Below are positions 7,509-15,485 of a stretch of DNA of 64,000 bases, piece by piece. The DNA is taken from positions 1 through 64,000 of the forward strand of contig JAFSBV010000010.1 in the NCBI GenBank assembly GCA_017437125.1. Direction: 5' to 3'. The notes beneath the pieces were generated by a model. It saw nothing but the letters and a program-made list of their open reading frames with translations. It searched no databases and was not told where the DNA came from. The DNA is from Bacteroidales bacterium. Lineage in GTDB: Bacteria; Bacteroidota; Bacteroidia; Bacteroidales; UBA932. Each line of letters begins with the position of its first letter. Within the stretch, counting starts at the first letter, position 1. The position numbers were made by a program, and so were the translations under genes.

Positions 7509-8399
7509 TATATGTTCCTTTGCGTATTGTTGTACATATGCTTCCAACTCAGGAGAGTCAATTATCTCAATTTCTGCTGCTAGGCCGATGACGAATCTTC
7601 CTATACCGGCAAGGTCACAGACGTCTGTGTCAAGTATATATTTATCACCTGTTTCTATTATGTGCTGCGCAGATAATGGATATTCCTCAATAAGTAGATT
7701 TTTCGCTCTTAAGCTAAGTCTCAATCTGACATGTATCCTGTCAAGTCCGTTCATTCGAAAACAGTCTGTATGGCCTATGCTATGTAAAGGCTCATATTCC
7801 CATTCATTCTCTGATATTTCAGCTTTGCCAGTCCTGGATATCTTGAAAATACGGTTCTCATGTTTGTCGATATCATATGCCCATACATCTATGTAATTGG
7901 CAGTAAATGCGAACGGTTCAATGTGCCGGTCTGATTTTGTATGCGAATTAGCTGATTCGTAATCAATAAGAGTTACCTGTGATTTTGTTTGAATTGCTTT
8001 CCCAATGATTTCGATAATTTCTGATGTTTTATTATCAGTTACTAGTTCTGCTATGCTTGTCAGACTATAGATTGCACTTAATTTCTTGAGAAGTCCGGCT
8101 TTGAGGGTGTTAGTGCCGTCAATCGCGTTTATGAGTTTGTTTATAATAAAAGCCTCTTCTTCTGTAAAGTATATCAGTTTGTTCAGATCTACAGAAAAAT
8201 TCGGCATTCTGACAAGCTTATACATATTTGAATGTCTTTTTTCTACTGCAAATCCGGCATTTCTCAATGTTTCAATGTATCTATATACCGACCTGGGTGT
8301 TATGCCTAGTCTGACAGATATGTCTTCAATCGAATAGTCTGTCTTACCTGACATCATCATGATTAGCTGTAGCAGACGCTCTATTTTGGGCTGATCCAT
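7473..8399 (-). CDS. WYL-domain transcriptional regulator next to cas9
   Basis: The 308-residue protein has an N-terminal winged helix-turn-helix (about 1-60; YSIEDISVRLGITPRSVYRY) and a WYL-type region (about 140-240) with the DYESANSHTKSDRHIEPFAF segment and an arginine-rich C-terminal part. WYL regulators often sit beside CRISPR and other defence genes in Bacteroidota and are thought to sense nucleotide or nucleic-acid ligands. It lies upstream of cas9 on the same strand, with the tracrRNA transcribed against its 3' end; its TAA at 7473-7475 meets the tracrRNA terminator stem. A likely -7 box TATATTTG lies on the minus strand at 8416-8423. Control of the cas genes is inferred from position only. 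Confidence 0.88.
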   Translation of the reverse strand: MDQPKIERLLQLIMMMSGKTDYSIEDISVRLGITPRSVYRYIETLRNAGFAVEKRHSNMYKLVRMPNFSVDLNKLIYFTEEEAFIINKLINAIDGTNTLKAGLLKKLSAIYSLTSIAELVTDNKTSEIIEIIGKAIQTKSQVTLIDYESANSHTKSDRHIEPFAFTANYIDVWAYDIDKHENRIFKISRTGKAEISENEWEYEPLHSIGHTDCFRMNGLDRIHVRLRLSLRAKNLLIEEYPLSAQHIIETGDKYILDTDVCDLAGIGRFVIGLAAEIEIIDSPELEAYVQQYAKEHILNRKRDPKAPL

Positions 8400-8415
8400 A
8401 AGTCTGTGGTTTTGC

Positions 8416-8423
8416 CAAATATA
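8416..8423 (-). promoter_or_regulatory. Candidate -7 box of the WYL regulator
   Basis: The minus strand reads TATATTTG 17 bases before the ATG at 8399, matching TAnnTTTG. No good -33 TTTG is seen at 19-21 bases. Confidence 0.45.
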
Positions 8424-8527
8424 AGCATTCTGTTTCGTTTAGAAAAGCAATATTGGGAGTAATTCCGACAATATATGTTTTTTGACATAACGCTGTCTGA
8501 AAAACAACTGCTGGATTATACATCAAT

Positions 8528-8574
8528 GACGGTCATAGAGTTATGAAAGATCATTTCCCATCTCTGTGACCGTC
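8528..8574. other. Long hairpin downstream of rubredoxin
   Basis: GACGGTCATAGAG at 8528-8540 pairs with CTCTGTGACCGTC at 8562-8574 over 13 bp (one T-G pair), with a 21-base loop. It lies 19 bases past the rubredoxin stop. No T tract follows on the minus strand, so it may stabilise the mRNA 3' end rather than terminate. The rest of the 194-base gap 8400-8593 holds only the WYL promoter. Confidence 0.5.
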
Positions 8575-8593
8575 TTAATAATCCGATATCTGA

Positions 8594-8755
8594 CTACTCC
8601 TCCGGAAAGAACATGCTTTTGGGCTGTCCGCATATCGGGCATTTCCAGTTTGACGGGAGCTTTTCGAATGGTGTTCCCGGCTTGATGCCTCCTTTGGGGT
8701 CTCCTATGGCCGGATCGTATATCCAGCCGCATTTTGCGCATTTGTACTTTTTCAT
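8594..8755 (-). CDS. Rubredoxin
   Basis: This 53-residue protein has the two rubredoxin metal knuckles: [11 protein letters not shown] (C6, C9) and [10 protein letters not shown] (C39, C42), with the typical aromatic residues (Y4, Y13, W37). It binds one iron by four cysteines and carries single electrons in the cytoplasm. It lies 90 bases downstream of the flavodiiron protein gene on the same strand; rubredoxin is the usual electron donor to that enzyme, so the pair forms an oxygen or nitric-oxide reducing unit. The start is the ATG at 8755 (MKKYKC). Confidence 0.97.
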   Translation of the reverse strand: MKKYKCAKCGWIYDPAIGDPKGGIKPGTPFEKLPSNWKCPICGQPKSMFFPEE

Positions 8756-8845
8756 GATGTTGCTCTAAAAATTATTGATATATGATTCTTCATTAAATCA
8801 TTGCTGCGTAAAACGCGTAACAGCGATTGTGGCTTTGATTAAGTA

Positions 8846-10174
8846 TCAGGGTTTTGCAGAGGACGCCATTATCCTTGCTACGGCGGCCATGTCGCATTTG
8901 TCCGACGAATAGGCCTGGGCGAAGGAGATGCCGGGGTGGATTATGTCGAAACCGTGTGATGATGCCATCTCGTTGAGCATCCTGACGCTTGCTGCCGCCC
9001 ATGTGTATGAGCCGAAGGCGAAGAAACGTCTTCCTTTCACCATTCTGGAAGTTATTGCGCGCATGAATGACTCTACCGGAGGAAAGATACCTCCGTTATA
9101 GGTAGGGGAGCCGACGGCAATGGTATCGTATCTGAATATGTCACGCAATGCCGCCGAGCCGTTTTCCACATTCAGATTGTGCATGGCTGTCGGAATTCCG
9201 AGTGCGATGAGTTCGCGTTCGAGGTTCCTCGCCGCTTCGGCCGTGTTCCCGTACATTGATCCATAGACGATACATACGCCGTTTTCTGCTTCATACCTGC
9301 TGAGACGGTCGTAAAGACTGATGACGTCGCCTGCATGACTCTCCCAGACGGGACCATGCGTGCTGCAGAGCCTTGCTATCTGAAGATTGGAGATCTTCTT
9401 CAGCGCTGTCTGAACGGCACCTCCGTATTTGCCGACGATATTTGAATAATACCTGATCATTTCGTTCCGGTACATGTCGAATGCATCGGCCTTTCCATGC
9501 CTGAATCCTTCTGAACAGTAGTGGGTACATTCTCCGTTCTCCTGAATCTCCTGACAGTCGCATCCTTCTTCATCCATCTTCATGCCGTCATCGCAGGTAC
9601 ATTCATCATCACCTCCGCACGAGCATCCGCATCTGAATGATGTATCGGAAATCCCATGCTTCAATGCACCGAATGTGCCGAATGCATCACCGGAAAACAG
9701 GGTCTTTTCCGCTCCGAGCCACGTCATCATCGTTTCCGGCCAATGGACCATAGGAGCCATATGGAAGGTAAGGTCACATGTGCCCAGATGCAGCTTGTCT
9801 CCGTCACGGACGATCAGAACGTCATCGTCGGTCAGCCCGTAATAGCCCTTGAGCATGGGAACGGCCTTGGCATCTGCGACAACCAATATTCCCGGATAGA
9901 TGTCCAGGATAAGGGAAATCAATGAAGAATGATCCGGCTCCATATGGTTTACAATGATATAGTCTATGACCTTGTCTCCGATCTCTTCCTTTATCTTTTC
10001 CAGATATTCCTTTTCAAATCCTTCATCGATAGTATCGATGAGTGCAATCTTCTTGTCCACAATGAGATATGAGTTGTAGCTGATGCCGAATGGCAAAGGC
10101 CAGATCCCTTCAAAAAGGGACTTTTCGCAGTCGTTTACACCGACATAACGGATTCTTTCAGTAATCTTGCCCAT
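8846..10174 (-). CDS. Flavodiiron protein (oxygen/NO reductase) with cysteine-rich insert
   Basis: The 442-residue protein has an N-terminal metallo-beta-lactamase-like diiron domain (about 1-270) and a C-terminal flavodoxin domain (VYGSMYGNTAEAA). Diiron ligands are visible: HMEPDH near 77-82, a histidine in MVHWPE, the aspartate in FSGDAFG, and the histidine in CSTHGPVWESH. Such enzymes reduce oxygen or nitric oxide to water or nitrous oxide without energy gain. Oddly, about 40 residues with nine cysteines (from FRCGCSCGG to HYCSEG, about 180-218) are inserted between the aspartate ligand and the last histidine. That could hold an extra metal or cluster. Rubredoxin follows 90 bases downstream. 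The promoter is unclear. Confidence 0.95.
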   Translation of the reverse strand: MGKITERIRYVGVNDCEKSLFEGIWPLPFGISYNSYLIVDKKIALIDTIDEGFEKEYLEKIKEEIGDKVIDYIIVNHMEPDHSSLISLILDIYPGILVVADAKAVPMLKGYYGLTDDDVLIVRDGDKLHLGTCDLTFHMAPMVHWPETMMTWLGAEKTLFSGDAFGTFGALKHGISDTSFRCGCSCGGDDECTCDDGMKMDEEGCDCQEIQENGECTHYCSEGFRHGKADAFDMYRNEMIRYYSNIVGKYGGAVQTALKKISNLQIARLCSTHGPVWESHAGDVISLYDRLSRYEAENGVCIVYGSMYGNTAEAARNLERELIALGIPTAMHNLNVENGSAALRDIFRYDTIAVGSPTYNGGIFPPVESFMRAITSRMVKGRRFFAFGSYTWAAASVRMLNEMASSHGFDIIHPGISFAQAYSSDKCDMAAVARIMASSAKP

Positions 10175-10228
10175 AATAATATCAATTCAGACTTTGTGGC
10201 TTTTAAAGCAACGCTTGTGCCAAGAGTA

Positions 10229-10260
10229 TTTGGATAATTCTCTGCTAAAGGCTAACTTTG
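10229..10260 (+). promoter_or_regulatory. Promoter of the NifX-like/FKBP pair
   Basis: TTTG at 10229-10232, 20 bases, then TAACTTTG at 10253-10260: a full match to the Bacteroidota promoter, 17 bases before the ATG at 10278. Confidence 0.75.
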
Positions 10261-10277
10261 AAGAAAAATTTATATCA

Positions 10278-10625
10278 ATGAAGATAGCTGTACCTACAAG
10301 AGACGGACGCGTGGATGACCATTTCGGTCATTGCGCATATTATACGATTTTCAATGTCATCGACGGAAAGGTCGCTGACGTTTCAAAGCTTGCCTCACCG
10401 GAAGGCTGCGGTTGCAAAAGCGGAATCGCCCCTGTTCTGAGACAGATGGGTGTTGTAGTCATGCTTGCCGGAAATATGGGGCAAGGGGCAAAGAATGTGC
10501 TTGAAGCCCAAAGAATAGAGGTAATCCGCGGATGCAGCGGTGATGTCGAAGAGCTGGTAAGGGAATATCTTGCCGGTAATGTCAAGGATAACGGTGAGAT
10601 ATGTGATCACCATGATTGTCATTAA
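10278..10625 (+). CDS. NifX/NifB-type (dinitrogenase Fe-Mo cofactor) domain protein
   Basis: The 115-residue product is a stand-alone RNase H-like NifX/NafY-type domain (MKIAVPTRDGRVDDHFGHCA at the start, then GCGCKSGIAPVLRQMGV and MGQGAKNVLEAQ). Small proteins of this family bind iron-sulfur or Fe-Mo clusters. In non-nitrogen-fixing anaerobes the role is mostly unknown. The tail contains CDHHDCH, a further possible metal site. No nif gene is nearby. The start at 10278 is chosen because the family N-terminus begins there and the promoter box ends at 10260; the upstream in-frame extension would cross that promoter. FKBP follows after 3 bases, so they form one operon. Confidence 0.9.
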   Translation: MKIAVPTRDGRVDDHFGHCAYYTIFNVIDGKVADVSKLASPEGCGCKSGIAPVLRQMGVVVMLAGNMGQGAKNVLEAQRIEVIRGCSGDVEELVREYLAGNVKDNGEICDHHDCH

Positions 10626-10628
10626 GTC

Positions 10629-11027
10629 ATGCCTCCTATAGACAACGCATACAAGCTGAGGAATCAGGAATTCCTTCAGGAATACGCTCAGAGGCCGGGT
10701 GTCAAGATAATGTTTAATGGTGTGATGTACCGTGAAATCACAAAGGGAAGCGGTCCGAAACCGTCTCCGAAGAGTTTCGTGACGGTTTATTATACAGGAA
10801 AGCTGATAAACGGCAAGATATTTGACCAGACGCAGAAAGGCCGTCCTGCCACCTTCCGGTTGAACGAACTCATAACAGGCTGGATAACAGCTATGAGGGA
10901 GATGCCTGCCGGCTCCAGATGGGAAGTGGTCATTCCTTATAACTTAGGATATGGCTCACGTCCTGCAGGAGCGATCAAGGCTTTCTCTACACTGATTTTT
11001 GATATTACTCTGCTTGATGTAAGATGA
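10629..11027 (+). CDS. FKBP-type peptidyl-prolyl cis-trans isomerase
   Basis: The 132-residue protein has a single FKBP domain (about 40-131): VTVYYTGKLINGKIFDQT, the ITGWITAMREMPAGSRWEVV segment, then IPYNLGYGSR and a final FDITLLDV strand. It speeds proline isomerisation during folding. No signal peptide is visible, so it is probably cytoplasmic. The VIPYNLGYG loop takes the place of the usual IPPELAYG. It starts 3 bases after the NifX-like gene and shares its promoter. The next gene converges with a 26-base gap. Confidence 0.93.
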   Translation: MPPIDNAYKLRNQEFLQEYAQRPGVKIMFNGVMYREITKGSGPKPSPKSFVTVYYTGKLINGKIFDQTQKGRPATFRLNELITGWITAMREMPAGSRWEVVIPYNLGYGSRPAGAIKAFSTLIFDITLLDVR

Positions 11028-11053
11028 CGGAGGCATCTCCGGGGACGGCTTTG

Positions 11054-12178
11054 TTATGCTTCGTGGTCCTTTCGGAAGTCTTCGATCGTCTGTACGACAG
11101 TGTCAATGGAGTCGGTTATCGAGAGCAGGAGGTTGTTGTATCTGCCTTTGGCTATCAAGTGCTCCATCAGACGATAGACAGGCATTTCCTCCATCCAGTA
11201 TTCCTTGTCGAGGAATATCATCGGGCTCGCATATCCGAAACTGAGATAATGGTTTTGAACGGCATCCTGGAATATTTCCTGCATTGTTCCTGCGCTTCCG
11301 GGAGAATAAATGACACCTCCTTTGGCTATGGTGAGGATGGTATCTTCACGGGTACTGTTGTCGAAATATTTCGCTATATGGGTTGCAAACGGGGTAGCCG
11401 GTTCATGTCCGTATAGCCATGTAGGAACTCCGAGACTTACGTACTTGGGCATAGGGAACCGCTTCATGACCTGAAATGCGGTGTCAAGCCATAGCCTGTC
11501 CTTGTAAGACGGTGCAGCAGAGAGAATATCCAAGGCCTCGTCAACTTCATTCTCGCTTCTGCCTGCCATCCATGCTCCCAGATGTGTCGCTTCCATAGCT
11601 CCAGGCCCTCCTCCGCTGACCATTATACTGCCTCCCTCGGTGAGCCTTTTGCTTACAAGTACAACCTTGCGATAGCTCTCGTCGCATCTGGACAGACCGT
11701 GTCCTCCCATGATTCCTACTATGCTCTTCTCATCAAATGATCTGAGGAAGTCATCAAGACCATCATTCATGGAATGGTCATGCAGTATCCTGGCAAGTGT
11801 TTCCTTTATGTCGCCGGTCTGCTTGCCGGCATCGAGATAGTGCCTGTAAACCTTGAAGTCGAAACATTCTTCATATGACTCAGGCTCTCCGATGCGGTAA
11901 CCCTCATATAGAGAATCTGCGTTGTAGAGGCCGCTTCTGAACACTCTGAACGGAAGTCCTTTGAAACGTGGAAATACCGAACATCTATCGTCCATCCTGT
12001 CCCGGAGCTTTTCCACTCCGGATCCACCAAGAAAAATACAGTCGGAGAACCTGCATTTCATTGCGGTTTCCATGCATGTTTCAAAGTCTATCCCTTGAAA
12101 TGCGTAATGTCTCAATGTCCCTCCGGCTTCAAGTGCCTGCTTCAGCGCCGCGCAGCTTTCTATTTCAGTATATTTCAT
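11054..12178 (-). CDS. LOG-family (Rossmann nucleotide-binding) protein
   Basis: The protein of 374 residues carries a LOG-type Rossmann fold in its second half: VGIMGGHGLSR, IMVSGGGPGAMEATHLGAWM, and GGVIYSPGSAGTMQEIFQ, a variant of the usual PGGxGTxxE motif. LOG enzymes release the base from nucleoside monophosphates; several were once called lysine decarboxylases. The N-terminal 140 residues are not recognised. The start at 12178 (MKYTEIES) is preferred because an upstream TTG start would fall inside the -7 box at 12205-12212. It converges with FKBP and is divergent from aspA. The substrate is unknown. Confidence 0.85.
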   Translation of the reverse strand: MKYTEIESCAALKQALEAGGTLRHYAFQGIDFETCMETAMKCRFSDCIFLGGSGVEKLRDRMDDRCSVFPRFKGLPFRVFRSGLYNADSLYEGYRIGEPESYEECFDFKVYRHYLDAGKQTGDIKETLARILHDHSMNDGLDDFLRSFDEKSIVGIMGGHGLSRCDESYRKVVLVSKRLTEGGSIMVSGGGPGAMEATHLGAWMAGRSENEVDEALDILSAAPSYKDRLWLDTAFQVMKRFPMPKYVSLGVPTWLYGHEPATPFATHIAKYFDNSTREDTILTIAKGGVIYSPGSAGTMQEIFQDAVQNHYLSFGYASPMIFLDKEYWMEEMPVYRLMEHLIAKGRYNNLLLSITDSIDTVVQTIEDFRKDHEA

Positions 12179-12204
12179 GTGATCGTGAATATCATTAGTT
12201 TCAG

Positions 12205-12212
12205 CAAATATA
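12205..12212 (-). promoter_or_regulatory. -7 box of the LOG-family gene
   Basis: The minus strand reads TATATTTG, 26 bases before the ATG at 12178. No clear -33 box. It supports the ATG rather than the upstream TTG start. Confidence 0.5.
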
Positions 12213-12253
12213 AACAAAAATATACAGCATCTGCTGTTTTTATCCTCAGCAGG

Positions 12254-12283
12254 TTGTTTTCTAAGTAATGATTGTTAACTTTG
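12254..12283 (+). promoter_or_regulatory. aspA promoter
   Basis: TTG at 12254-12256, 19 bases, then TAACTTTG at 12276-12283; about 42 bases before the aspA ATG. Confidence 0.75.
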
Positions 12284-12325
12284 TAAGATGTTTGATGATA
12301 ATTTATAACAATAATTAGAAATATT

Positions 12326-13756
12326 ATGGAAGATTGTTTGAAAAATGTACGTGTAGAGAGCGATTTGATAGGATCGCTTGAGATACCGGCTGATGTTCTT
12401 TATGGTGTCCAGACTCTCAGAGGTCTTGAGAATTTTCCTATCAGCTGTTTTCATCTCAATGATTATCCGTTGTTTATCAATGGTCTTGCTATGACCAAGC
12501 TTGCTGCTGCCGAGGCTAATTACCAGCTTGGTCTTCTTTCTGATGCTCAGTATAATGCCATTTCTCAGGCTTGCCGTGAGATTCTTGCCGGACAGCATCA
12601 TGAGCATTTTCCTGTTGACATGATCCAGGGCGGTGCAGGTACAACGACAAACATGAATGCCAACGAGGTCATCGCGAACCGTGCTCTTCAGATCATGGGA
12701 TTCCCGCTTGGAAAATACAAGCATTGTTCTCCTAATGATCATGTGAACTGCTCGCAGTCAACCAATGACGCATATCCTACAGCGATCCACCTCGGACTTT
12801 ATGCTACACACCTCGAGTTCATGAAGCATTATGAGCTTCTCATAAAATCGTTCGAGGCAAAGGCTGAGGAGTTCAAGGGCATCCTCAAGATGGGCCGTAC
12901 CCAGCTTGAAGATGCAGTTCCTATGACTCTCGGACAGACATTCGGTGCCTTCGCTTCAATTCTCCGTGATGAGATCCGCAACATCAATTTCGCTGCCGAG
13001 GAATTCCTTACAGTGAATATGGGCGCAACTGCAATCGGTACCGGAATCTGCTCTGAGCCGGGATATTCTGAAAAGTGCATCGCCGCTCTCCGCGAGATTA
13101 CAGGCTGGGATATGAAGCTTGCCGAGAATCTCGTAGCTGCAACATCAGATACATCATGCATGGTCGGCTATTCTTCTGCTCTCCGCAGGATCGCGACAAA
13201 GATGAACAAGATCTGCAATGACCTCCGTCTCCTTTCTTCAGGCCCTCGTTGCGGATTCCATGAATTCGATCTTCCTGCCCGCCAGCCAGGTTCTTCAATC
13301 ATGCCAGGTAAGGTGAACCCTGTGATCCCGGAAGTGATGAACCAGATCTGCTACAAGGTTATAGGAAACGATCTTTGCGTTGCGATGTCGTCTGAGGCTG
13401 CCCAAATGGAGCTCAATGCGATGGAGCCTGTAATGGCGCAGTGCTGCTTCGAGTCAGCTGCCATCATGATGAACGGTTTCGATACCCTCAGAATAAACTG
13501 TGTTGACGGTATCGTGGCAAACGAGGAGCAGTGCGACAAGTACATACATTCAAGCTTCGGTGTGGTTACAGCCCTCAATCCTGTAATCGGATATAAGTAT
13601 TCTACAAGGATCGCCAAGGAAGCTATGGCTACTGGAAAGAGCATCTATGATCTCGTTCTTGAGCATGACATCCTTTCAAAGGAGGATCTCGATACCATCC
13701 TCTCTCCTGAGAATATGATCAAGCCTGTAAAACTCGATATTAAAGTTAAAGAATAA
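12326..13756 (+). CDS. aspA: Aspartate ammonia-lyase
   Basis: The 476-residue protein belongs to the fumarase/aspartase superfamily. It shows the signature GSSIMPGKVNP near residue 322, the TNMNANEVIANRA and CSQSTNDAYPTAIHL motifs and the typical N-terminus (ESDLIGSLEIPADVLYGVQT). It converts aspartate to fumarate and ammonia, and in anaerobic Bacteroidota feeds the fumarate-succinate branch. Full length for the family. It has its own promoter (12254-12283). Codons are strongly biased to forms such as CTC, ATC and AAG, suggesting high expression. The nucleoside kinase follows after 57 bases with no clear terminator between. Confidence 0.97.
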   Translation: MEDCLKNVRVESDLIGSLEIPADVLYGVQTLRGLENFPISCFHLNDYPLFINGLAMTKLAAAEANYQLGLLSDAQYNAISQACREILAGQHHEHFPVDMIQGGAGTTTNMNANEVIANRALQIMGFPLGKYKHCSPNDHVNCSQSTNDAYPTAIHLGLYATHLEFMKHYELLIKSFEAKAEEFKGILKMGRTQLEDAVPMTLGQTFGAFASILRDEIRNINFAAEEFLTVNMGATAIGTGICSEPGYSEKCIAALREITGWDMKLAENLVAATSDTSCMVGYSSALRRIATKMNKICNDLRLLSSGPRCGFHEFDLPARQPGSSIMPGKVNPVIPEVMNQICYKVIGNDLCVAMSSEAAQMELNAMEPVMAQCCFESAAIMMNGFDTLRINCVDGIVANEEQCDKYIHSSFGVVTALNPVIGYKYSTRIAKEAMATGKSIYDLVLEHDILSKEDLDTILSPENMIKPVKLDIKVKE

Positions 13757-13813
13757 GCTTACTATCAAAAAATATTATTATCTTCACCATCCGGATTTAA
13801 AAATATATATCCA

Positions 13814-15481
13814 ATGGTGAAGATTTTTTGTGTCAACACACAGACAAGCAGGACTTTCCCGGAAGGTACCACGTTGATGGACATGCTTCCGTCTTTTGAA
13901 TTCGACAAGCCTTATCCAATACTTTGCGCAAAGGTCAACAATGTCAGCCAGGGATTGAAGTACAGGGCATTCAACAGCAGGCAGGTCGAATTCCTTGACT
14001 ATACTTCATACATAGGCAGAAGCGTCTATTGCAATTCCTTATGCTTCCTTTTGTGCAAGGCTGCAAAGGATATCTTCCCTCAGTGCAGGGTGGTGTTGAG
14101 AAGGCCTATCTCCAAAGGTTATTTCTGTACAATAGATAAGGGAGACGGCACAGAAATGTCATCGGCTGAACTTGACATGATCAAGAAGCGCATGTATGAT
14201 CTTGTCGATGCCGATATTCCTTTCCGTCGCCATGAAGTGCTTATAGAAGAAGCAATCGAGCTTTTCCGCAATCTGGGTTATTATGATAAGGTGAAGCTGC
14301 TCGAGACCTCCGGAGATGTGTATGTGAATTATTACACGCTGGAAGATACTCCTGATTATTATTATGAAGCTCTTCTTTCCAGCACCGGCTATATGAAGGT
14401 GTGGAGTCTTGAAATGTACAGGGGCGGATTCCTTCTCAGAGTTCCGAACAGGCACAAGCCTGATGAACTTGCGGAAATGATCGAACAGCCCAAGACCTTT
14501 GATGTGTTCTCTGAGAATCTGAAATGGAACAGGATAATGGGTCTTGAGAATGTCGGTGATGTTAATCACGCATGTAACAGGGGAGAGGCAGGCGATCTCA
14601 TCAAGATTGCAGAGGCTCTTCAGGAAAAGAAGATAGTGCAGATAGCTGAAGAAATCGAGAGAAGGGTAAATGATCCGGAGAATCCTGTCCGCATTGTACT
14701 TATAACAGGACCAAGTTCCAGCGGAAAATCCACATTCTGCAAGCGTCTGAGCATACAGCTCAAGGCCTGCGGAATACGTCCTATATCATTCTCTACAGAC
14801 GATTATTTCGTGAATCGTCTTGATACGCCAAGACTTCCGAACGGAGAGTTTGATTTCGATAATTTCGAGACCGTAGATCATCGATACCTTCAGAGTGATG
14901 TGCTGAAGCTTCTTGCCGGTGAGACTGTGGATGTGCCTGAATATAACTTCGTTACAGGCCTCCGTGAGTTCAACGGAAAGAAGCTGAAGCTTGAACCGGG
15001 ATCTATCCTTCTTATCGAAGGTATCCATGCCTTGAATCCTCGCCTTACGGATCAGGTGGCGGAATCTTCAAAATACAGGATATTCATCAACACCATAACA
15101 AGCATATCGCTTGACGATCATAACTGCATCCCTACCAGTGACAACCGACTTCTAAGACGCATTGTCCGTGATTTCAACAAGGGTGCATTCACAGCCCGTG
15201 AATCCATCATGCACTGGCCTAACGTACGTCGTTCGGAGGTGAAGTGGATATATCCATATCAGGAGAATGCTGATGTGTTGTTCAATTCGGCATATCTCGT
15301 TGAATTCGCCGTGATAAGGGCACATGCAGAGAGGATTCTCATGACTGTTCCTAAGAACTGTCCTGAATATAGCGATGTCCACAGACTCAAGAAATTCCTC
15401 AGCTACTTCACTCCTGTATCTGACAAGGATGTTCCGTCAACATCCCTTCTCAGAAGCTTTATCGGAGGAAGCAGCCTGTAA
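13814..15481 (+). CDS. TGS-domain nucleoside (uridine) kinase
   Basis: The 555-residue protein joins an N-terminal TGS-like domain (about 1-65; FPEGTTLMDMLPSFEF), a middle part like the second domain of threonyl-tRNA synthetase, and a C-terminal uridine kinase/phosphoribulokinase domain. The P-loop GPSSSGKST is near residue 299, with STDDYFVNR and FDNFETVDHRYL after it. This architecture is widespread in Bacteroidota and is annotated as nucleoside kinase; it probably phosphorylates uridine and cytidine. No signal peptide. It follows aspA closely and is convergent with the TSUP gene (4-base gap). Confidence 0.93.
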   Translation: MVKIFCVNTQTSRTFPEGTTLMDMLPSFEFDKPYPILCAKVNNVSQGLKYRAFNSRQVEFLDYTSYIGRSVYCNSLCFLLCKAAKDIFPQCRVVLRRPISKGYFCTIDKGDGTEMSSAELDMIKKRMYDLVDADIPFRRHEVLIEEAIELFRNLGYYDKVKLLETSGDVYVNYYTLEDTPDYYYEALLSSTGYMKVWSLEMYRGGFLLRVPNRHKPDELAEMIEQPKTFDVFSENLKWNRIMGLENVGDVNHACNRGEAGDLIKIAEALQEKKIVQIAEEIERRVNDPENPVRIVLITGPSSSGKSTFCKRLSIQLKACGIRPISFSTDDYFVNRLDTPRLPNGEFDFDNFETVDHRYLQSDVLKLLAGETVDVPEYNFVTGLREFNGKKLKLEPGSILLIEGIHALNPRLTDQVAESSKYRIFINTITSISLDDHNCIPTSDNRLLRRIVRDFNKGAFTARESIMHWPNVRRSEVKWIYPYQENADVLFNSAYLVEFAVIRAHAERILMTVPKNCPEYSDVHRLKKFLSYFTPVSDKDVPSTSLLRSFIGGSSL

Positions 15482-15485
15482 TTCT

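Noticed and set aside
10167..10277. Upstream extension of the NifX-like frame
   Set aside because: It would cross a full-consensus promoter at 10229-10260 and family proteins begin at MKIAVP.
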